The notes: generated by a model from the sequence alone, not told the origin. A DNA stretch of 64,000 bases from Caulobacter ginsengisoli (GCF_030814835.1 NZ_JAUSVS010000005.1:248001-312000), one strand, 5' to 3'; shown: positions 16,915-26,004, counted from the stretch's first letter. Program-made: numbers and translations.

Positions 16915-18105
16915 TCACCACACCAGGTTCAAGGCTTCGAGACCGTGAAAATGATAGCGGTCGGCGAAGCGTGGCGAGGCGGCCAGCCGCAGCCCCGGCA
17001 GCCGCTCGAACAGCGCCGGCAGGGCGCATTGCAGCTCCAGCCGGGCCAGGGGCGCGCCGACGCAGAAGTGAATGCCGGCGCCCAACGAGACATGGCCGCC
17101 GTCCGGCCGCCCGGGCCATAGCCGCTCTGGCGCTTCGAACCGCGCCGGATCGCGGTTGGCGGCGCCGAGCAGCAGGCCGACCACATCGCCGGTTCTGAAC
17201 GCGATGCCGCCGACCTCGACGTCCTCCAGGGCATAGCGGGTGAAGAGGTGCAGCGGGGCGTCGAAGCGCAGGATTTCCTCGGTCGTGGCGGACTCGCCCG
17301 CCAGGGCCGGGTCCAGGCCGGTCTCCAGCAGGGCCTTCACTCCGTTGCCGATGGCGTGGACGGTGGCCTCGTGGCCGGCGTTGAGCAGCAGGATGCAGGT
17401 GGAAATGAGCTCGTCGGTGGAAAGCCGCTCGCCAGCCTCCTCGGCGGCGATCAGGTGGCTGATCAGGTCGTCGCCGGGGGCCGCGCGGCGCTGGTCGATA
17501 TAGCCGCGCAGGAAGTCGCTGAAGGCGACGGTGGCGGCCACGCAGTCGTCCTCGACGGCCCGGTCGGCGTTGAACTGGTAGATGGCGACCATGCGGTGCG
17601 ACCAGTCGAGCAGCTGGTCGGCCATGTCCGCCGGGACGCCCAGCAGCTCGGCGATGACGACGACCGGGATCGGGGTGGCGAAGGCGGGGATGAGGTCGAC
17701 CTCGCCGTCGGCCTGGAAGCGGTCGATCAGCTCGTGGGCCAGGGCGGTGATCCGGGGCCTGAGGCGCTCGACGGCCCGCGAGACAAAGGCGCGGTTGACC
17801 AGGGTGCGCAGCCGGGTGTGGGCCGGCGGCTCGCGCTCCAGCAGCGAATGGCGCGAGAAGTCGGCGAAGGGTTTGAGGTGCTCTGGCGTCGGCGCGGGGT
17901 TCGGCCCCTCGCGGCCGAACCGGCGGTCGCGCAGCAGGGCGTTCACATCGTCGAAGCGGTGGAAACACCAGTGGCCATAGTCCTCCCAGAACACCGCCGG
18001 GCCGAGCGGCCGCATGCGCTCATAGGCCGGGTAGGGGTCCTGGACGAAGGCCGGGTCGGTGGGGGATTGCGTGAAACGGCGAGGGTCGTTGGGCGGAAGC
18101 GTCAT
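16915..18105 (-). CDS. Cytochrome P450
   Basis: Soluble bacterial P450 monooxygenase, 396 residues. Heme-ligand motif LGAGIHFCVGAPLARLE with the Cys at 348. I-helix LLLNAGHEATVH carries the oxygen-activating acidic/Thr pair. K-helix ExxR appears as EEILRF, and there is an HTRLRTLVNRAF C-helix. No ferredoxin or reductase gene is adjacent, so redox partners come from elsewhere. ATGA overlap with the TonB-like gene upstream places it third in the operon ridA, TonB-like, P450. Substrate unknown. Confidence 0.93.
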   Translation of the reverse strand: MTLPPNDPRRFTQSPTDPAFVQDPYPAYERMRPLGPAVFWEDYGHWCFHRFDDVNALLRDRRFGREGPNPAPTPEHLKPFADFSRHSLLEREPPAHTRLRTLVNRAFVSRAVERLRPRITALAHELIDRFQADGEVDLIPAFATPIPVVVIAELLGVPADMADQLLDWSHRMVAIYQFNADRAVEDDCVAATVAFSDFLRGYIDQRRAAPGDDLISHLIAAEEAGERLSTDELISTCILLLNAGHEATVHAIGNGVKALLETGLDPALAGESATTEEILRFDAPLHLFTRYALEDVEVGGIAFRTGDVVGLLLGAANRDPARFEAPERLWPGRPDGGHVSLGAGIHFCVGAPLARLELQCALPALFERLPGLRLAASPRFADRYHFHGLEALNLVW

Positions 18106-18650
18106 GCGGCAGGTTCCGCCTCGGCCCAGGATGGCGGCTTTCTGCTGTCCGCGAAGATGAAGAGCCCGCGCGCCTGCCGCAGCGCTGGCCCGTCGCTCTG
18201 CGCTGGCAGCCGCGTCCAGCGCAGGGCAGGCTTCATGGCCCGGTCGAAGACGCCCGGGGGCGATTGGTCCTCAATCAGGTAGTCTCGAACGCGGCCCTCG
18301 CGATCGAACCGCAGCCGGAATTGGACCCACCCGTCCTGACCCCGGGCGAGGGCCAGCAGCGGACGGAGCAGCCGAGGCGGGCGCTGGTAGTTGATCTGGG
18401 ATTCGGCGGCCGCCGGCGGTGGACGGGCCGGAACCGGCGGCCACAGGCGTTTCAGGAAAAGAGGCAGGAAGAGTCTGAGGACCAGATACCCGGCGACTCT
18501 CACAAGGACCGCCACCGGCATGCCCAGCATGACGCCCACGAACTGATGCCGGTCCAGCAGGCTGGCGAACAGCAGGCTGAGCCAGACGCCGAACATCAGC
18601 GTCGCCCAGTCTATCCACAACAGTCCGGGACGGCGCCATTTCGGCTCCAT
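18102..18650 (-). CDS. Membrane protein with TonB C-terminal-like domain
   Basis: 182 residues from the ATG at 18650, which overlaps the ridA stop. Two hydrophobic segments (about 11-30 and 40-68) precede a Pro-rich stretch (PPVPARPPPAAA). The C-terminal part (GWVQFRLRFDREGRVRDYLI) has the beta-beta pattern of TonB/TolA C-terminal domains. Two N-terminal helices and a short linker are unlike classic TonB. Role unknown; it is translationally coupled to the flanking ridA and P450 genes. Confidence 0.65.
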   Translation of the reverse strand: MEPKWRRPGLLWIDWATLMFGVWLSLLFASLLDRHQFVGVMLGMPVAVLVRVAGYLVLRLFLPLFLKRLWPPVPARPPPAAAESQINYQRPPRLLRPLLALARGQDGWVQFRLRFDREGRVRDYLIEDQSPPGVFDRAMKPALRWTRLPAQSDGPALRQARGLFIFADSRKPPSWAEAEPAA

Positions 18651-19057
18651 CAAACCCGAACCTCGGGCGCCAATGCCACCGCATCGATCTCGATCTTCCA
18701 GGCCGGGTCGACCAGCCGCGAGACATAGACCGCCGTCGAGGCCGGGCGGTGTTCGCCCAGGTGCTTCATGCGAGCGGCGCGGACTGAGCCGTCGGGGTCG
18801 TCCTCGGCGGCCATGAAGGTGGTCAGCTTGACGATGTCGGTCGGCGGCACGCCCTGGGCGGCCAGCACGGCGACGATGTTGGCGTAGACCTGGTCGGCCT
18901 GCTCGGCCATCGAGGTCCCGGCCAGCGAGCCGTCGGGCCGCACCGGAACCTGGCCGGAGACATAGATCAGGCCGCGGCGGGGCGGCGTCTCGACGCTGTG
19001 GCTATAGAGGCCGAGCGGCGGCGCGACCGTGGCAGGGTTGGCGAGCTTGAGGGTCAT
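18650..19057 (-). CDS. RidA/YjgF-family protein
   Basis: 135 residues. The RidA-type fold is supported by YSHSVETPPRRGLIYVSGQVP and by VYVSRLVDPAWKIEIDAVA near the end. Canonical RidA deaminates reactive enamine/imine intermediates, but the Arg in the C-terminal motif (IRVEIEAVA-type) is not evident here, so it may be one of the Rid subfamilies without that activity. First gene of the operon with the P450. Confidence 0.85.
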   Translation of the reverse strand: MTLKLANPATVAPPLGLYSHSVETPPRRGLIYVSGQVPVRPDGSLAGTSMAEQADQVYANIVAVLAAQGVPPTDIVKLTTFMAAEDDPDGSVRAARMKHLGEHRPASTAVYVSRLVDPAWKIEIDAVALAPEVRV

Positions 19058-19146
19058 GGGCGCAGTTAAACCCCATCCAGCGGGGCGGGAGAAGGCTTGC
19101 CCAGACCGCGCGGCGGGCGCATCCCTGGCAAAAATCGGGGGAAACC

Positions 19147-20874
19147 ATGAAGCGCCTTGTCGTCGCCATCGCCTTGCTGGCGCTCGCCGCCTGTTCCCCC
19201 AAGCCTAAGACGGTGGAGGGCCCTCCGGCCGCCGATCCGGCCACCGCCCGCACGATCAGCGGCGGCCAGCTGGTCGGCTTCACCGACAAAGCCAGCGGGG
19301 CCCAGGTCTGGCGCGGCGTCCCCTTCGCCGCCCCGCCGGTCGGGCCGCTGCGCTGGCGGGCGCCGCGGCCGGCGGCGGGCTGGAGCGGCCAGCGGGCCTC
19401 GACCGCCCAGGCGCCCTGGTGCCCGCAGCAGCTCAGCGCCCTGGACGGCGCCCCCAGGGCCGACTGGGGCAGGGTGGTGGGGCAGGAGGACTGCCTCTAT
19501 CTCAACATCTACGCCCCGCCGCTGAGCGCGGTGGCGGCCCCGGCGGCGAAGCTGCCGGTGATGGTCTGGATCCATGGCGGCTCCAACACCTGGGGCCGGG
19601 CCCAGCAGTATGACGGCGCCGCCCTGGCGGCGCGGTTCAAGGTCGTGGTGGTGGTCATCCAGTACCGCATCGGCGCCCTGGGCTGGATGTCCAGCGCCGC
19701 CCTGCGCGAGGGCGGCTCGCTGCCCGAAGACGCCTCGGCCAATTTCGGCACGCTGGACCAGATCCGGGCCCTGGAGTGGGTCAGGCAGGACATCGGCGCC
19801 TTCGGCGGCGACGCTTCGCGGGTGACCATCTTCGGCGAGAGCGCCGGCGGCCAGAACGTCGCCGCCCTGCTGGCCAGTCCGCGCGCCAAGGGCCTGTTCC
19901 AGCGGGCCATCATCCAGTCCGGCGGCTTCGACTCGACGCCGGTGGCGGAGGCCGAACACACCGACCCCTTCGCCTCCGACAAGGTCGCCCCGTTGATCGT
20001 CGGGGCCGGCAAGAGCGTCACCGGCGAGACCCTGCGCGCCGCCCCGCTCAGCGCCGTCTTCGCCGCCTACAGGAGCGACAACTATTCGCCGGTGCGGATG
20101 ATCAATGACGGGGTGGTGCTGCCGGCCGAGGGCATCCGGGCGGTCATCGACAGGCCCGCGACCTTCAACGCCGTGCCGGTGATCACCGGGACCAACCACG
20201 ACGAGATGAAGCTGTTCAACGCCCTCAACCCTCGCCAGGTCAATTTCCTGTTCGGCAAGCTGCCGCTGATCCGCGACCAGGGGCTCTACGAGGCGGCCTC
20301 GGCCTATCCGACCCGCATGTGGCGGGTGAACGCCGTCGACCGCTCGGCTGACGCCATGACCGCCGGCGGCCACCCCGCCGTCTGGACCTACCGCTTCGAC
20401 TGGGACGAGGAGGGCAAGGTCCTGGGCGTCGATCTGGGCCGCCTGCTGGGGGCCGGCCACAGCCTGGAGATCCCCTTCGTCTTCGGCCATTGGAGCCTGC
20501 TGGGCAGCTTCGACCGGTTCGCCTTCACCAAGGGCAATGCGCCGACCCGCATCGCCCTGTCGGACGCGATGATGAGCTACTGGGTGCAGTTCGCGACGAC
20601 CGGCGACCCCGGCCGCGGCGTGGATGGCAAGCTGCCCCTGTGGTCGCCCTGGACCGGCGACGCCGCCGCGCCCCGCACCCTGCTGTTCGACACCCCCAAG
20701 GGCGGCGGCGTGCGGATGGCGCCGGAGGCCGACAGTGGCGAGAAGATCGTCGATGATCTCTGGAAGGATCCGGCGCTCAAGACCCTGGCCCAGCGCTGCG
20801 AAATGATGGCCCGGGTGGTGCGCAACAATCCCGAACTGCGGGGGCTGAACGGCAGCCGTTGCAAGGCGGATTGA
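19147..20874 (+). CDS. Type B carboxylesterase, lipoprotein
   Basis: 575 residues. Lipobox LAAC at about 13-16 anchors it to the envelope. Carboxylesterase/cholinesterase family signatures: EDCLYLNIYAPP and the nucleophile elbow FGESAGGQNV with Ser at 232; oxyanion-hole segment WIHGGSN. The acid and His are expected near NHDEMKLF and GAGHSLEIPFVF. Divergent from ridA with about 90 bases between. Substrate unknown, probably esters met outside the cytoplasm. Confidence 0.9.
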   Translation: MKRLVVAIALLALAACSPKPKTVEGPPAADPATARTISGGQLVGFTDKASGAQVWRGVPFAAPPVGPLRWRAPRPAAGWSGQRASTAQAPWCPQQLSALDGAPRADWGRVVGQEDCLYLNIYAPPLSAVAAPAAKLPVMVWIHGGSNTWGRAQQYDGAALAARFKVVVVVIQYRIGALGWMSSAALREGGSLPEDASANFGTLDQIRALEWVRQDIGAFGGDASRVTIFGESAGGQNVAALLASPRAKGLFQRAIIQSGGFDSTPVAEAEHTDPFASDKVAPLIVGAGKSVTGETLRAAPLSAVFAAYRSDNYSPVRMINDGVVLPAEGIRAVIDRPATFNAVPVITGTNHDEMKLFNALNPRQVNFLFGKLPLIRDQGLYEAASAYPTRMWRVNAVDRSADAMTAGGHPAVWTYRFDWDEEGKVLGVDLGRLLGAGHSLEIPFVFGHWSLLGSFDRFAFTKGNAPTRIALSDAMMSYWVQFATTGDPGRGVDGKLPLWSPWTGDAAAPRTLLFDTPKGGGVRMAPEADSGEKIVDDLWKDPALKTLAQRCEMMARVVRNNPELRGLNGSRCKAD

Positions 20875-20884
20875 GGAGGTCGCC

Positions 20885-21484
20885 ATGCGTCTGTTGTTGT
20901 CGGTTCTTGTGCTTTGCCTGGCAGCCTGCGGACCCACGCCGAAGAAGCCGCCGGCCGCACCGGCCGCGCCGGTCTCGCTGTGGGCTACGGTCTGTCATGA
21001 CAAGGCGGGTCATTTCGCCGCCTGTTCGGCCGACCCGAACGAGTGGCACGAGTGCGTGGCGGCCGACGAATTCGGCCGCTGTCCGGGCGACTCGACCTGT
21101 TTCGGCGCGGACAACCGCCAGCTTCCCTGCGAATCGCCATTGGCCTGGGCAACGGTCAGGACGAACGGCAGCTGGCAGCCGGACCCCGCGGTCATTACCC
21201 AGCTTGAAAGCCGCGTCGCCCTGCCCAGGCATGACCACGATCTCACCGAATACCGTCGCCGGTATGCGGGGGTCTATGTCGAGGGGCGCAAGATGGTGGC
21301 AGGCGTCTACCTCTACCCGCCGCTCGATGCTGAAACCTCCGCCCCCGTGAAACCCGATGCCAGGATCGTCGCCACGCCGGGCGACCTTCCGCCCATGCTG
21401 AGCGGCGGTTGCAACGTCGTTGAGGTCTATTTCGATGTGGCGACCGGGACGCCGGCCAGCGTTTTCTGCGACGGCCCGCCCTGA
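20885..21484 (+). CDS. Putative Cys-rich lipoprotein
   Basis: 199 residues. Lipobox LAAC at about 12-15, then a Pro/Ala linker and a Cys-rich core (VCHDKAGHFAACS, HECVA, GRCPGDSTCFG, LPCES), ending VFCDGPP. GAGG precedes the ATG, 10 bases after the esterase stop, so the two are probably cotranscribed. No named family recognised. Confidence 0.7.
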   Translation: MRLLLSVLVLCLAACGPTPKKPPAAPAAPVSLWATVCHDKAGHFAACSADPNEWHECVAADEFGRCPGDSTCFGADNRQLPCESPLAWATVRTNGSWQPDPAVITQLESRVALPRHDHDLTEYRRRYAGVYVEGRKMVAGVYLYPPLDAETSAPVKPDARIVATPGDLPPMLSGGCNVVEVYFDVATGTPASVFCDGPP

Positions 21485-21533
21485 CGCCAAAGCCTCGTCG
21501 CCACCTCCGGGATTTCCAGGTATTCACCCCGCC

Positions 21534-22691
21534 ATGCGCGCCCAGATCGACCCGTTCCAGGCCATCGGCATCAGCCGCCTGGCCCATAAGCTGAAAGGCG
21601 AAGGCCGCTCCATCATCCATATGGAGTTCGGCCAGCCCTCGACCGGCGCGCCCAGGGCGGCCATCGCCACGGCGCACAGGGTGCTGGACAGCGACGGCCT
21701 GGGCTATTGGGAGAGCCCGGCTCTGCGGGCCCGCATCGCCCGCCACTATGCCGACCACTACGGGGTCGCCGTCGAGCCCGAACAGATCATCATCACCTGC
21801 GGCGCCTCGCCGGCCCTGGTCCTGGCCCTGACCAGCGCCTTCGGGGCGGGGGACCGGGTGGCGCTGGCCCGGCCGGGCTATGTCGCCTACCGCAATACGC
21901 TCAAAGCCCTGCACCTGGTCCCGGTGGAGATCCCCTGCGGCGAGGAGAGCCGCTACCAGATCACCGCCGCCCATATCGCCGCCCTCGATCCCGCCCCGGC
22001 CGGCGTGATCATCGCCAGCCCGGCCAATCCGACCGGCACCATCATCCCGCCCGAGGATATGGCCGCCATCGCCGCCGTCTGTGCCGAGCGGGACATCCGC
22101 ATCGTCTCCGACGAGATCTACCACGGCCTCTCTTACGTCGGCCGGGCCCGCTCGATCCTGGAGTTCAATCCGGACGCCCTGGTGATCAACAGCTTCTCGA
22201 AATATTTCAGCATGGTCGGCTGGCGGCTGGGCTGGCTGCTCTGTCCGCCGGACCTCACCGACCGCTGCCGCGCCTTCGTCGGCAACCTCTTCCTCACCGC
22301 CCCCTCGCTCAGCCAGCATGCGGGCCTGACCGCCATGGACTGCCGCGACGAGCTGGAGGGCCATGTCGAGGTCTATCGCGCCAACCGGGCCCTGCTGCTC
22401 GAGGCCTTGCCGAAGCTGGGCCTGCGCAAGATCGCCCCGCCGGACGGGGCCTTCTACATCTATGCCGATGTCGGCCATCTGACGGGCGACAGCCTGGCCT
22501 TCTGCGAGGAACTGCTGCGCGACACCGGGGTGGCGACGGCGCCGGGGGTGGATTTCGATCCGGTCGAGGGCAGGCACTTCGTCCGCTTCAGCTTCGCCGT
22601 GTCGACAGCGGAGGTCGAAGAGGCCCTGCGGCGGATCACGCCCTGGTTCTCGGCCAGGACAGCGGTGGGCGCGTCAGCGCCTGTAAAATAG
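21534..22691 (+). CDS. Class I/II PLP-dependent aminotransferase
   Basis: 385 residues from the ATG at 21534. PLP Lys expected at 223 in NSFSKYFSMVGWRLGW; the Asn/Asp and Tyr contacts are ASPANPTGTIIP and IVSDEIYHGLSY. The family (aspartate aminotransferase fold I) moves amino groups between amino acids and 2-oxo acids; the exact substrate is not readable. The longer in-frame ATG at 21420 lies inside the previous gene, so I prefer the internal start. Confidence 0.9.
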   Translation: MRAQIDPFQAIGISRLAHKLKGEGRSIIHMEFGQPSTGAPRAAIATAHRVLDSDGLGYWESPALRARIARHYADHYGVAVEPEQIIITCGASPALVLALTSAFGAGDRVALARPGYVAYRNTLKALHLVPVEIPCGEESRYQITAAHIAALDPAPAGVIIASPANPTGTIIPPEDMAAIAAVCAERDIRIVSDEIYHGLSYVGRARSILEFNPDALVINSFSKYFSMVGWRLGWLLCPPDLTDRCRAFVGNLFLTAPSLSQHAGLTAMDCRDELEGHVEVYRANRALLLEALPKLGLRKIAPPDGAFYIYADVGHLTGDSLAFCEELLRDTGVATAPGVDFDPVEGRHFVRFSFAVSTAEVEEALRRITPWFSARTAVGASAPVK

Positions 22692-22818
22692 TCCACGAAC
22701 CACACGAACCACACGAACCACACGAACAGGTCGCCGCTCCGTCTTCAGAGGGCAGGGATAGCCAATGAGCGCGCCGTTCGGCGCAAGAGCGTTCGTGTGG
22801 TTCGTGTGGTTCGTGGAC
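22691..22818. repeat. Inverted repeat built from 9-base tandem units
   Basis: The left arm (22691-22727) has three full CCACACGAA units plus a short one. The right arm (22791-22818) has the reverse complement with two full units plus a short one. The arms flank about 60 bases. The element starts at the last base of the aminotransferase stop and precedes the acyl-CoA synthetase gene. The unequal unit number suggests slippage. Confidence 0.85.
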
Positions 22819-22930
22819 AAACCTTCCTTCCGCGCCAGCGTCCGACCTGCCGCGGGGTGATTGCCTTCCACGGGCGGAAGCCTATCAATCGCCCCAACAA
22901 AACAACTGTTCGAGTTGGGGAAGCGCTTAG

Positions 22931-24625
22931 ATGCACTACAGCGAGCTGAAGACCGCCTGGGCCGAGCTGACCGCGCCGGGGGCGCCCTTCGAGATCGTCA
23001 CCGTCGAGGTGCGCGGCGTCCCGCTACGGGCCTACAAGAACGCCCCGCCCAACGTGCGGGCCCTGTGGCTGTCGACGGCCCAGTTCGCCGAGCGCGACTA
23101 CCTGGTCTACCGCGACCAGCACATCACCTACGCCGCCGCCCATCGCATGACCGCCTCCATCGCCAACTGGCTGATGGACCAGGGGGTCAAGCCCGGCGAC
23201 CGCATCGCCATCGCCATGCGCAACTATCCCGAATGGATGCTGATCTACTGGGCCGCGGTGTCGATCGGCGTGGCGGTGGTGGGCATGAACGCCTGGTGGA
23301 CCGCCGAGGAGATGGAATACGCCCTCAAGGACTCCGCGCCCAAGGTGCTGTTCGCCGATCCCGAGCGGCTGGCCCGGGTGCTGGAGCGGCCCGGCATGGC
23401 CGAGGGGATCAAGCTGGTGGCGGTGCGCACCGACCCGCCGCACGAGCTGATCGACTGGGCGCAGGTGATCGCCCGGGGCGGCGATATGCCCGCCGTCGAG
23501 GTGGATCCCGACGCCGACGCCTGCATCTTCTACACCTCGGGCACCACGGGCTTTCCCAAGGGCGCCCAGCTGACCCATCGCGGCTGCATCGCCAACCTGA
23601 TGAACATGATGTTCTCCGGCCAGGTCCAGACCCTGGCGACCTCGCGGGCGACCGGGGTAGTGGTCGATCCGGCCGCCGCCCCCGTGCCGGTAGCGCTGCT
23701 GACCACGCCGCTGTTCCATGTCACCGCCAACAATTGCGGGGCCTATCTGGTCACCGCCGCCGGTGGGACCCTGGTGATGATGTATCGCTGGGACGCCGGC
23801 GAGGCGCTGAGCCTGATCGAGACCCACCGGGTGACCGCCATGAGCGGCGTGCCGGTGATGGCGCGGGAGGTGCTGAGCCATCCCGAGTTCGAGACCACCG
23901 ACACCTCCAGCCTGATGAGCCTGGGCGGCGGCGGGGCGCAGCTGCCCCCCGACCTGGTGGCCAAGATCGACAGCAAGGTCGCCACCGCCCGGCCCAACAC
24001 CGGCTACGGCATGACCGAGACCTGCGGCATCATCACCTCGGTCAGCGGCGACTTCTTCGTCGACAAGCCCGACAGCGCCGGCCCGGCCATGCCGGCCTTC
24101 GAGGTCAAGGTGGTCGACGATGAGGGCCATGCCCTGCCCAGCGGCCAGATCGGCGAGCTGTGGGTGCGCGGGACGCCGGTGATCAAGGGCTATATCAACC
24201 GCCCCGACGCCACCGCCGAGAGCATCACCGACGGCTGGCTGCACACGGGCGACGTCGCCCGCATCGACGAGGACGGCTTCATCTATCTGGTCGACCGCAA
24301 GAAGGACATGGTCCTGCGCGGCGGCGAGAACGTCTATTGCGCCGAGGTCGAGGCGGCCATCTACCACCATGACGCCGTGGCCGAATGCTGCGTGTTCGGG
24401 GTGCCCGACGAGCGGCTGGGCGAGGAGGTCGGGGTCGCCGTCGTCCTGCGCCCCGGCGCGACCCTCTCGGCCCAGGCCCTGCGCGACCACGTCGCCGTCC
24501 GCATCGCCAGGCACAAGGCGCCACGCTACGTGTGGTTCATGACCGAGCCGCTGCCGCGGAATGCGAGCGGCAAGTTCCTGCGGCGGGAACTACGGGAGAA
24601 TCTGCCGGTGGAAGAGGCCGCGTAA
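22931..24625 (+). CDS. Acyl-CoA synthetase (AMP-forming, long-chain type)
   Basis: 564 residues of the ANL adenylating family, which activates carboxylic acids to acyl-CoA. P-loop FYTSGTTGFPKGA near 199-211, GYGMTETCG, the hinge GWLHTGDVARIDEDGF, and the C-terminal catalytic Lys in NASGKFLRRELR. No signal or membrane segment. Chain-length preference is not readable. The ATG follows the repeat gap with GGGGAAG upstream. Confidence 0.92.
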   Translation: MHYSELKTAWAELTAPGAPFEIVTVEVRGVPLRAYKNAPPNVRALWLSTAQFAERDYLVYRDQHITYAAAHRMTASIANWLMDQGVKPGDRIAIAMRNYPEWMLIYWAAVSIGVAVVGMNAWWTAEEMEYALKDSAPKVLFADPERLARVLERPGMAEGIKLVAVRTDPPHELIDWAQVIARGGDMPAVEVDPDADACIFYTSGTTGFPKGAQLTHRGCIANLMNMMFSGQVQTLATSRATGVVVDPAAAPVPVALLTTPLFHVTANNCGAYLVTAAGGTLVMMYRWDAGEALSLIETHRVTAMSGVPVMAREVLSHPEFETTDTSSLMSLGGGGAQLPPDLVAKIDSKVATARPNTGYGMTETCGIITSVSGDFFVDKPDSAGPAMPAFEVKVVDDEGHALPSGQIGELWVRGTPVIKGYINRPDATAESITDGWLHTGDVARIDEDGFIYLVDRKKDMVLRGGENVYCAEVEAAIYHHDAVAECCVFGVPDERLGEEVGVAVVLRPGATLSAQALRDHVAVRIARHKAPRYVWFMTEPLPRNASGKFLRRELRENLPVEEAA

Positions 24626-24795
24626 AGGAGGGGCTCCCCCTCCGTGGGCCATCGCGGCTTCGCCGCGTGTCCCTCGCTCCCCCTCGCAGGCGAGGGGGAG
24701 AGCCGCGTCTACAGCCCTTCAGTAAATCGCGGCTCCTCTCCTCTCTGAGGAGAGGTCGACTCTGAGCGCGACAGCGCGAAGAGCGGGTGAGGAGA
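24626..24795. repeat. Composite repeat, modules II and I (both reversed)
   Basis: First module: CTCCCCCTCCGTGGG...GTCCCTCGCTCCCCCTCGC with a GCGAGGGGGAG arm. Second module: CTCCTCTC...GAGGAGAGGTCGACTCTGAG...GCGAAGAGCGGGTGAGGAG. The same two modules occur at 41522-41722 and 47555-47712 in other orders. It lies between the synthetase and zapA stops (convergent ends). Confidence 0.8.
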
Positions 24796-25122
24796 CTACC
24801 CCCCCGCCAGCTTCTCGATCCGCTTGGCGGCGTTCTCCAGCGCCGCGGCCGCCTTGACCTCGACCCGGGCCTGCTCGGTCTGGGCCTTGGCCAGTTCGCT
24901 CTGCATGGCGTTCTGGCGCAGGCGCAGGTCGGCCAGTTCGTCGGCCAGCAGCAGCGCGCCCATCAGGAAGAGACGGGTGTCGCCCAGCTGGCCGACGTCC
25001 TGGCTCACCTGGCGGACCTGCTGGTCGAACAGCTTGGCCAGCTCGGCCAGGTGGCGTTCCTGGCCGTCCTCGCAGCCGACCACGTAGGGGCGGCCGTTGA
25101 TCTGCACCGTCAGCTGCGCCAT
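24796..25122 (-). CDS. zapA: Cell division protein ZapA
   Basis: 108 residues. FtsZ-associated protein that bundles Z-ring filaments. N-terminal domain TVQINGRPYVVGCEDGQERHL and LAELAKLFDQQV match ZapA; then comes a long C-terminal coiled coil rich in Ala, Gln and Lys (from about residue 45). The start overlaps the stop of the DUF4164-type gene (TGATG). In related genomes zapA sits next to 6S RNA and fau; here they are 8 kb apart. Confidence 0.93.
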   Translation of the reverse strand: MAQLTVQINGRPYVVGCEDGQERHLAELAKLFDQQVRQVSQDVGQLGDTRLFLMGALLLADELADLRLRQNAMQSELAKAQTEQARVEVKAAAALENAAKRIEKLAGG

Positions 25123-25403
25123 CAGGCGGCCCCCCGCTCTTCGCCCAGGGCCGCGCGGATTTCAGCGATAGCCCGGCCCAGCGCCTCCGACGCCTGGGCC
25201 CCGGCCTCTTCCAGCGCCTTCTCCCGGCTGCGGGCGGCGTCCAGCTCGGCGGCCAGGCGCGAGCGGTCGGCGTCGAACAGGCCGCCGGCCTCGGCGCCCG
25301 CCTCGGCGACCCGCTCGGTCATCCGCGTTTCCAGCATGGCCAAGGCCCGGTCCAGCCGGCGAACGGCCAGGTCCAGGGCGCTGGGCTCAGACTCTCCTGT
25401 CAT
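25122..25403 (-). CDS. Small coiled-coil protein upstream of zapA (DUF4164-like)
   Basis: 93 residues, Ala/Glu/Arg-rich and predicted almost entirely helical (ALDLAVRRLDRALAMLE, LAAELDAARSREKALEE). It lies directly upstream of and overlapping zapA, where alphaproteobacteria commonly have a DUF4164 protein. Role unknown, but the pairing suggests a division function. Confidence 0.75.
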   Translation of the reverse strand: MTGESEPSALDLAVRRLDRALAMLETRMTERVAEAGAEAGGLFDADRSRLAAELDAARSREKALEEAGAQASEALGRAIAEIRAALGEERGAA

Positions 25404-25455
25404 GGGGCGCTCCGCGGATCATCGCTCCTGTATAGACCGGCAGCGGAAGGCGGGT

Positions 25456-26004
25456 CTATCCGGCCTTCGCCTCGAGTCGCAGACCAACGCCGTTCAACAT
25501 GGCCTCCAGCCCGAATTCGAAGCCGCGGTCGCTGTCCGGTTCCAGGCCGGCGGCCTGTTCATGCAAGGTCCAGCCCAGGACGTAACGGCCCAGGGTCATC
25601 ATCGCGTCGCGCCCCTCCTGGGCGGTGAACCCCGCCGCCTCCAGCCGCCCGACCATGGCCGGATAGCTGAGCACCGGGCTCTTGCCCGTTGGTCGGGCGG
25701 CCGAGAGGACCCGCGCCCCGTCCCGCCGCGACAGGGCCACGCGCCGCATCGCCCGGGCGCCCTCGGCCAGCCAATGGCGCCAGTCGCCCGGAAACACCGC
25801 CGGATCGGCCGAGGGCATCTGTCCGGCCAGCATGGCCTCGGCCATGTGGTCGTGCAGCTGGGCCATGGTCTTGAAGTGCCAGTAGAGCGAAGGGCCCTGG
25901 ACGCCCAGCCTGGCCGCCAGCCGCCGGGTGCTCAGGCCCTCCAGCCCCACCTCGTCCAGCAAGGCGAGCGCCGCCTCGACGATAGCCCCCCGCTCCAGCG
26001 CCAT
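25456..26004 (-). CDS. TetR-family repressor of the adjacent esterase
   Basis: 182 residues. Helix-turn-helix at about 25-44 (LSTRRLAARLGVQGPSLYWH), the DNA-binding sequence of the TetR/TetR_C type. The C-terminal ligand domain is short. The gene starts one base after the esterase stop, so both are on one transcript. A perfect palindrome upstream of the esterase is the likely operator, giving autoregulation. Confidence 0.88.
   Translation of the reverse strand: MALERGAIVEAALALLDEVGLEGLSTRRLAARLGVQGPSLYWHFKTMAQLHDHMAEAMLAGQMPSADPAVFPGDWRHWLAEGARAMRRVALSRRDGARVLSAARPTGKSPVLSYPAMVGRLEAAGFTAQEGRDAMMTLGRYVLGWTLHEQAAGLEPDSDRGFEFGLEAMLNGVGLRLEAKAG

Noticed and set aside
22691-22818. Possible CRISPR array from the CCACACGAA units
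   Set aside because: Units are 9 bases with no unique spacers and are inverted, not direct, on the two sides. No cas gene is present.
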